Origin: Bacillota bacterium
GTDB taxonomy: Bacteria > Bacillota > Clostridia > Christensenellales > CAG-138
Assembly: GCA_023451115.1 (NCBI GenBank)
Contig: JAEXFV010000143.1
Span: 1-9,382 of the forward strand
Length of the DNA stretch: 9,382 nucleotides
Reading direction: 5' to 3'
The translations under genes and the position numbers were made by a program. Position 1 is the stretch's first letter; each line of letters opens with the position of its first letter. Under the pieces are notes generated by a model. It did not search any database and had not been told where the DNA came from. It was given only the letters and a program-made list of their open reading frames with translations. Positions 4,771 to 9,382 of the stretch are shown piece after piece.

Positions 4771-5787
4771 ATGGCGTTTGGATTATCCAGCCTTTTTGGC
4801 CTGGACGTGGGGATTGACCTGGGCACGGTAAACACGTTGATTGCCCGGCGGGATGAAGGGGTTATTTTGCGCGAGCCCAGCGCAGTAGCTGTATCCGCTA
4901 AAAAAGAGATTATTGCGGCGGGGACCCAGGCTTATCACATGCTGGGTCGCTCGCCCGGCATGGTGCGGGTGGTGCACCCGCTGCAGGATGGGGTGATTGC
5001 CGACGTTGCCCTTTGCGAGGAGATGCTGCGCATCTTTTTAGAGCAGGCTGTGGGGAAGGCTGCCCGCAGGGCAGGGGTGCGCACGGTGCTTTGCGTGCCC
5101 GGCTGCGTCACGGATGTAGAAAAGCGAGCCTTGGAGGAAGCAGCGAAAGGCGCGGGCGCCCGGGCTGCGTTTTTGATGGATGAGCCGGTAGCGGCAGCCA
5201 TTGGCGCAGGGCTGCCGGTGGAAGAAGCGATGGGCTCCCTGGTGGTGGACATTGGCGGGGGCACTACAGACGCCGCGGTGCTTTCTTTGGGGGGCGTGGT
5301 GCAAAAGCACTCGGTGCGGGCAGGCGGCACCCATATTGACGGCGCTATTTTGCAATATATGAAACGGGAACATGGCATGAACATCGGCGCTCCTACCGCA
5401 GAGCAGGTGAAAATGCGCTTAGCCCAGGCTATGCCTGGGGGGCAGGGCATGATGGAGGTGCGGGGCCGGGATATGAACACCGGGCTGCCCCGCACACAGA
5501 TCGTTACAGCAGAGGAAATTCATCAGGCCATCCGCCCCCAGCTGTTCGCTATTCTGGGGTGCGTGCGGGAAGTGCTTACTGCAACGCCGCCGGAGTTGGC
5601 AGGGGATATCTTTGAGCGTGGGCTCTGCCTGACGGGCGGCGGTGCGCTGCTGTGCGGCATGCCGGAGTTTTTTACCAAGGAAACCGGGGTTCCCGCCCGG
5701 GTGGCGCCCTATCCGCTGGATTGTGTGGCCATCGGCGCACGCATTGCGGTGGAAAACCTTTCGTATTACCGCTCCCGGGCGGTATAG
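4771..5787 (+). CDS. mreB: rod-shape-determining protein MreB (bacterial actin)
   Basis: The 338-residue protein has normal MreB length and the actin/Hsp70 nucleotide-binding motifs in order. Phosphate-1 is GIDLGTVNTLI (14-24), the connecting segment is MDEPVAAAIGAGLPV (136-150), phosphate-2 is VVDIGGGTTDAAV (158-170) and the adenosine motif is LTGGGALL (287-294). The short hydrophobic N-terminus (MAFGLSSLFG) fits a membrane-binding end. MreB polymerises on the inner membrane face and directs side-wall peptidoglycan synthesis with MreC, MreD, RodA and PBP2. A purine-rich ribosome site (AAGGAAAGG) precedes ATG 4771. A 156-bp gap with a hairpin and promoter separates it from mreC. MreB and Mbl paralogues are hard to tell apart, but adjacency to mreCD favours MreB. 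Seven cysteines is high for the family in my recollection. Confidence 0.95.
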   Translation: MAFGLSSLFGLDVGIDLGTVNTLIARRDEGVILREPSAVAVSAKKEIIAAGTQAYHMLGRSPGMVRVVHPLQDGVIADVALCEEMLRIFLEQAVGKAARRAGVRTVLCVPGCVTDVEKRALEEAAKGAGARAAFLMDEPVAAAIGAGLPVEEAMGSLVVDIGGGTTDAAVLSLGGVVQKHSVRAGGTHIDGAILQYMKREHGMNIGAPTAEQVKMRLAQAMPGGQGMMEVRGRDMNTGLPRTQIVTAEEIHQAIRPQLFAILGCVREVLTATPPELAGDIFERGLCLTGGGALLCGMPEFFTKETGVPARVAPYPLDCVAIGARIAVENLSYYRSRAV

Positions 5788-5874
5788 AAACGGAATATTT
5801 TGCCATAACTCCATAATGATCCCGGAAAGATTCCCAGCAGCCGCGCGGATTGTGTCGGTGCTGTAAACCTTTTG

Positions 5875-5895
5875 CCGCCGCGCCTTGCGCGGCGG
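5875..5895 (+). other. GC-rich hairpin between mreB and mreC
   Basis: CCGCCGCGC (5875-5883) and GCGCGGCGG (5887-5895) form a perfect 9-bp, all-GC stem with a 3-nt CTT loop, 87 nt after the mreB stop. The downstream sequence is TTGGCTTATGTT, which is not a true T-tract. It may pause or weakly terminate mreB transcription, or stabilise the mreB transcript's 3' end. It overlaps the -35 element of the mreC promoter. Confidence 0.65.
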
Positions 5896-5912
5896 TTGGC
5901 TTATGTTATAAT
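5885..5912 (+). promoter_or_regulatory. extended -10 promoter for mreC-mreD-mrdA
   Basis: TTGCGC (5885-5890) and TATAAT (5907-5912) are 16 nt apart. TG at 5904-5905 makes an extended -10 (TGTTATAAT). Transcription from near 5919 would give a leader of about 25 nt before mreC. The -35 is weak but lies inside the hairpin's loop and right arm. The consensus -10 and short leader support a real promoter. Confidence 0.7.
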
Positions 5913-5943
5913 AAATTGATTGTGATCCATTGGGAGGAACCGG

Positions 5944-6789
5944 ATGCGGAACTTTCTCAAAAACAAGCCATTGGCCATTGCGGCGGCAGCAGTAGTGCTG
6001 CTGCTATTGTTGGCGCTTTTTACTTCCGGCGATAGGACTGTCACCTGGCTGGAGAGCACTGTGGGCAGCGTGGTGGAGCCGGTGCAGGGCTTTGCGTCCC
6101 GTGCATCGGGCACTATTATTGATTTTGTGCAGAATTTGTTCAACACAACCGATGCGGACCAGGAAAACCAGCAGCTCAAAGTCTATATTGCCCAGCTGGA
6201 GCAAAACGTGGGTGAAATGGAGGCGCTGCGCCAGGAAAACGAGCGGCTGAAAGGCCTGTTGAATTTTACGGAAACTGCTCCGGACTTAAGCTATGTTTCC
6301 GGCGAAGTAATTGGCCGTAATCAGGGGATTTGGTTCGACACCTTTACCATCAACGTGGGGCGTAACCAGGGAGTGGATAAAAACATGCCTGTGGTAAATG
6401 CCCAGGGGTTGGTAGGCAGGGTTACGGAAGTGGGGGCAAACTCCTGCAAGGTTATCGCTGTAATCGATGCCAGTATGAGCGTAAGCGTGATGGTGGAGCG
6501 TACCCGGGATAACGGCATGATACGGGGCACGCTGGATACTGGAGCCGATAGCGACCAGATGGAGCTTTACTATATGGCGTCCGACGTGGATCTGCAGCCG
6601 GGCGACCGGATTGTTACAACCGGCGTAGGCGGCGTTTACCCCAAGGGATTGCTGCTGGGAGAAGTGGTGGAGGTCAGCCGCTCGGAAGGGGATTATAACG
6701 CGTTGGTAGACCCTGCCGTGGATTTTAAGCGCATTGAAGAAGTGATGGTGATTGTGGGCATGCCGGATCTGGAAGGGGCAACGCCATGA
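5944..6789 (+). CDS. mreC: rod-shape-determining protein MreC
   Basis: MreC (281 residues) is a bitopic membrane protein that links cytoplasmic MreB to external PBP2 and helps activate it. The sequence shows a short basic N-terminus (MRNFLKNK), one transmembrane helix (about 9-28) and an outside coiled coil (about 70-108, rich in Gln, Glu and Leu, with LEQNVGEMEALRQENERLKG). The paired beta-barrel MreC core follows from about 115 to 275. Typical segments are VIGRNQGIWFDTFTINVGRNQGV, with NMPVVNAQGLVGRV, and the later GDRIVTTGVGGVYPKGLLLG. ATG 5944 follows GGGAGG at 5932-5937. The stop codon overlaps the mreD start by 4 nt (ATGA), a sign of translational coupling. It has its own upstream promoter besides any readthrough from mreB. 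Confidence 0.95.
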   Translation: MRNFLKNKPLAIAAAAVVLLLLLALFTSGDRTVTWLESTVGSVVEPVQGFASRASGTIIDFVQNLFNTTDADQENQQLKVYIAQLEQNVGEMEALRQENERLKGLLNFTETAPDLSYVSGEVIGRNQGIWFDTFTINVGRNQGVDKNMPVVNAQGLVGRVTEVGANSCKVIAVIDASMSVSVMVERTRDNGMIRGTLDTGADSDQMELYYMASDVDLQPGDRIVTTGVGGVYPKGLLLGEVVEVSRSEGDYNALVDPAVDFKRIEEVMVIVGMPDLEGATP

Positions 6790-7295
6790 AAAAATGGGTT
6801 GGTGCGATCGCCATTTTGCTGTGCGTTTATTTTGACTCCATATTTTTCGCCAGGATTAACCTGTATGGCATCCGCCCGGATATGATGCTGGCAGCCACCT
6901 GCAGCTTTGCCGTGCTGACAGGCTCCGTTTCAGGGGGCGTGTTCGGCATGTTGGGGGGGCTGCTCATGGATGTGCTCTTTGGGCGCATGCTGGGTTTTAA
7001 CGGTGCGCTGTATCTGTTGGCCGGGCTTTGCGCGGGATATTTTTTTCAAAAGTTTTATGCGGACAATGTGGTGATTCCCGCTGCTGTGGCTGCCGTAGCC
7101 AGTCTGGGGAAAGACGTGGCTTACGCCGTGGCGGCGCTGTGTTACGGCATGCATTTCCATTGGGGGTGGATGCTGGTGGGCTATATGCTGCCCTGCGCCC
7201 TGGTAAGCGCAGGGGCTTGCATGCTGCTTCACCTGTTGTTAAAGCCCTTATTGCAACGCCAGGTAGGCAGGAACCTGCGCCACCACAGGATCTAA
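6786..7295 (+). CDS. mreD: rod-shape-determining membrane protein MreD
   Basis: MreD (169 residues) is an integral membrane subunit of the elongasome. About five hydrophobic segments are visible (4-21, 33-62, 72-90, 96-118, 126-151). The family signature is GMLGGLLMDVLFGRMLGFNG (54-73), the G-x-x-x-G-L-x-x-D-x-L-F-G-x-x-L-G-x-N pattern. The basic tail (QRQVGRNLRHHR) agrees with a cytoplasmic C-terminus. ATG 6786 overlaps the mreC stop codon, so its translation is probably coupled to mreC, and no separate strong ribosome binding site is needed. mrdA begins 43 nt after its stop. Confidence 0.93.
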   Translation: MKKWVGAIAILLCVYFDSIFFARINLYGIRPDMMLAATCSFAVLTGSVSGGVFGMLGGLLMDVLFGRMLGFNGALYLLAGLCAGYFFQKFYADNVVIPAAVAAVASLGKDVAYAVAALCYGMHFHWGWMLVGYMLPCALVSAGACMLLHLLLKPLLQRQVGRNLRHHRI

Positions 7296-7338
7296 TCAGG
7301 GGTGTATTGAAGCTGAATGGGAAAGGAGGCGGCAACGG

Positions 7339-9382
7339 ATGAAAGATAAGCCAAAGGGACGTTTTGCTATTTTGACTCTGCTCATATTAGCCATGATGGC
7401 AGCGCTGATTATGCGGCTGGGGAATTTAACCCTTGTTCAGGGGCAGCAGTATGCCCAGATGGCCCAGGCCCGTAAAAATGCCACCACCTATACCACCGGC
7501 GCCCGCGGCAGGATATTGGACCGCAACGGCGTGCCCCTGGCCTACGATCAAACCAGCTATGACGTCCAGTTCTGGAGGGACCCAGAGCGGCTGGGCGATA
7601 ACGACAGCGCGCTGTATACCGAGTCGCTTATCGAAGCCATCCGCATCATCGAGGCGGGCGGCGGAACGGTAATCGACAGCTCTTATATCCAGAAAAACCA
7701 AGAGACTGGGGAGCTGGAGTATGACTTTGGCGTCACTTCACAAACGGCCATCCAGGCCAGGTATAAAAACTATTGCGATGCCATGGGGTTTTCCATACCC
7801 AAAAACGAGGATGGCACCTTAAAGCCTATGGATCAGTGGATCTCTGCGAACAAGGCGTACTTAAAATCCCGCAGCATGTGGAAAATACCCGAGAGCATGC
7901 CCTTTGAAGAGGCAGTTAAAATCATGTCCATCCGCCAGGAAGTCAACCTGAATAAGTGGCGGGCCTATGAGCCGGTTACCATTGCTTACAACGTATCCAT
8001 GGAGGTGGTAGCCCAGCTGGATATGCGCGCAGATGAGCTGATGGGCATCCAAACCAAGCAGAGCACCACTCGGGTATATCCCTGGGGCGCAACGGCCGCC
8101 CACCTGATTGGCTACCTGGGCAGGCAGGTCAGCGATGAAAGCTCCCTCTCCAATATGCAAACCATGGGATACGACGAGGCGCTGCTGTCCCAATATGAAT
8201 ACGATTATTCCCACAACGCCGACGGCTCCCTGAAAACCGACAGCGACGGCAACCCATACAGCATTTATACCACCGATGACGATGGCAACCAGGTTCTGCG
8301 TATGACCCGCATGGGCTATTCCTACAACGACTATATCGGTGTGGCAGGGGTGGAAAAAACCATGGAGCGCTACCTCACGGCCAACACCTCCCAGCAGCGG
8401 GGCACCAAAAGCGTAGAAATCAACAAACATGGTACGGTGACAAGGGAGTTGGACTCCGCTCCCGCTTCCGATGGCAACGATGTGATGCTCACCATTGATC
8501 TTACCCTGCAGCAGGTGACGGAGCAGGCCCTGGCAGATGCCATTGCCGCCATCCGTGCCTATGAGGAGGATTTGCTGGCGAACCCCCAGGCCCATAACCT
8601 GAAGCCGGATTATTATACCAACCGCCGGGCGGATACCTCCACCATCAAAATGGCGCAAACCGGGGCCATTGTGGTGCTGGATGCCAACAACGGCAAGTTG
8701 CTTGCCTCCGCATCCTACCCTTCCTTTGACCCTAACACCTTTATGAAAGGCATTACGGATGAGGACATGGAGGCGCTCTTTGGGGAAAACTCCAACCAGC
8801 CTACCCTCAACCGCGCCATTGCCTCCCGCATGGCGCCGGGCTCCATATTCAAAATGGCAACGGGCCTGGCCGGCCTGATGGAAAACGCCATCACACTCAC
8901 GGAAACCATACAGGACCAAAGCCCTTACGTCACCTTTGTCAGCGGCGCAACCATCGATGAAAAGGACGCTCCTTCCTGTTGGACAAGCCATCCGGGCAAC
9001 CACAATGTGGATTTGGAAAACGCCTTGAAGGTAAGCTGCAACTATTACTTTTTTACCGTTGCGGACCGTATCGGCATTGACAAACTCAACGACTGGGCCA
9101 GCCGCTTGGGGCTCAGCGCCAAAACCGGGGTGGAGCTGCCTGGCGAACTTACCGGCCATGTGGGCGGCCAAAGCGTGCTGTACGATAACACGCTGGATCA
9201 CACCCAGCAAAAGAGCAGCCTGCCCAACTATGTGTATAACCAGCTGGTGATTTACCTGCGCAAGATCCTCAGCGAGCGCACCACCGAGGCTACGGACGAA
9301 GCGGTTGCCGCCTGCGCCGAGCGCATCCTGAAATTGCAGGGCGGCACGGGCACCAGCCAGGAATTTGGCGATGGCATCCGGG
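7339..9382 (+). CDS. mrdA: penicillin-binding protein 2 (elongasome transpeptidase), 3' end outside the window
   Basis: This class B PBP is open for 681 codons and continues past the right edge. AAAGGAGG (7322-7329) sits 9 nt before ATG 7339. Domains in order: a short cytoplasmic tail; one transmembrane helix (about 9-27); the N-terminal dimerisation or pedestal domain starting with ARGRILDRNG (55-64) and including GVAGVEKTMERYL (334-346); and the transpeptidase domain. The catalytic Ser502 and Lys505 lie in PGSIFKM, and the SxN motif is Ser566-Cys567-Asn568. The KTG motif lies beyond 9382. The protein is longer than E. coli PBP2 (633 residues), with insertions around 230-335, 420-450 and after the SxN motif. 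This is seen, from memory, in clostridial PBP2s. It cross-links side-wall peptidoglycan, supplied by RodA and activated by MreC. A rodA gene is not in the window. Confidence 0.93.
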   Translation, partial: MKDKPKGRFAILTLLILAMMAALIMRLGNLTLVQGQQYAQMAQARKNATTYTTGARGRILDRNGVPLAYDQTSYDVQFWRDPERLGDNDSALYTESLIEAIRIIEAGGGTVIDSSYIQKNQETGELEYDFGVTSQTAIQARYKNYCDAMGFSIPKNEDGTLKPMDQWISANKAYLKSRSMWKIPESMPFEEAVKIMSIRQEVNLNKWRAYEPVTIAYNVSMEVVAQLDMRADELMGIQTKQSTTRVYPWGATAAHLIGYLGRQVSDESSLSNMQTMGYDEALLSQYEYDYSHNADGSLKTDSDGNPYSIYTTDDDGNQVLRMTRMGYSYNDYIGVAGVEKTMERYLTANTSQQRGTKSVEINKHGTVTRELDSAPASDGNDVMLTIDLTLQQVTEQALADAIAAIRAYEEDLLANPQAHNLKPDYYTNRRADTSTIKMAQTGAIVVLDANNGKLLASASYPSFDPNTFMKGITDEDMEALFGENSNQPTLNRAIASRMAPGSIFKMATGLAGLMENAITLTETIQDQSPYVTFVSGATIDEKDAPSCWTSHPGNHNVDLENALKVSCNYYFFTVADRIGIDKLNDWASRLGLSAKTGVELPGELTGHVGGQSVLYDNTLDHTQQKSSLPNYVYNQLVIYLRKILSERTTEATDEAVAACAERILKLQGGTGTSQEFGDGIR

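Noticed and set aside
4935..5495. 186-codon minus-strand frame opposite mreB
   Set aside because: mreB is unmistakable. The antisense frame is Ser/Pro/Thr-rich shadow sequence.
7861..9210. 449-codon open frame on the minus strand
   Set aside because: It lies wholly opposite mrdA, which has a ribosome binding site and clear PBP2 motifs. The antisense translation is Gly/His/Val-rich with no family features, as expected from the codon bias of the real gene.

Overview
The window looks like chromosome from a Gram-positive, rod-shaped Clostridia-type bacterium, probably a gut lineage with moderately high GC. This is inferred from the strong AGGAGG-type ribosome binding sites, the mreB-mreC-mreD-mrdA cluster, a TipAS-type MerR regulator, a stalk-domain secreted protein and a lone E2-fold acyltransferase-like gene. 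No species can be named from the sequence.

Layout. Positions 1-650 (+ strand) hold two small mobile-element-type genes, both damaged. One (78-347) has an in-frame TAG near its start. The other (477-647) appears to stop early. A short 10-bp tandem repeat and a stem-loop lie between them. This is read as the edge of a decayed integrative element. Positions 754-4434 hold four minus-strand genes. In transcription order they are a MerR/TipAS regulator (3676-4434), an exported stalk-domain protein (2510-3508), an E2-fold acyltransferase-like protein (1424-2266) and an isochorismatase-family cysteine hydrolase (754-1275). They are separated by 148-243 bp gaps holding promoters and a strong hairpin terminator, so they are probably mostly separate units. 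Positions 4435-4770 form a 336-bp divergent intergenic region. Positions 4771-9382 (+ strand) hold the cell-elongation cluster mreB, mreC, mreD and mrdA (PBP2). mrdA runs off the right edge before its KTG motif.

How the genes work together. MreB filaments, MreC and MreD are expected to position and activate PBP2 for side-wall peptidoglycan synthesis. mreC and mreD overlap by 4 nt and mrdA follows after 43 nt, so these three are probably co-transcribed. A well-formed extended -10 promoter just upstream of mreC suggests that they can be expressed apart from mreB. The MerR gene has a textbook MerR-class promoter of its own (-35 and -10 separated by 19 bp, with a dyad in the spacer), which points to autoregulation by a small-molecule ligand.

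Most notable points: the amber codon in an otherwise intact mobile-element gene; the E2-like protein whose active-site motif has become DERICPG; the TipAS domain that seems to lack the thiopeptide-reactive cysteine; the promoter embedded in a GC hairpin between mreB and mreC; and three stem-loops with alternative pairing upstream of mreB. No complete new system such as a defence island or CRISPR array is visible.
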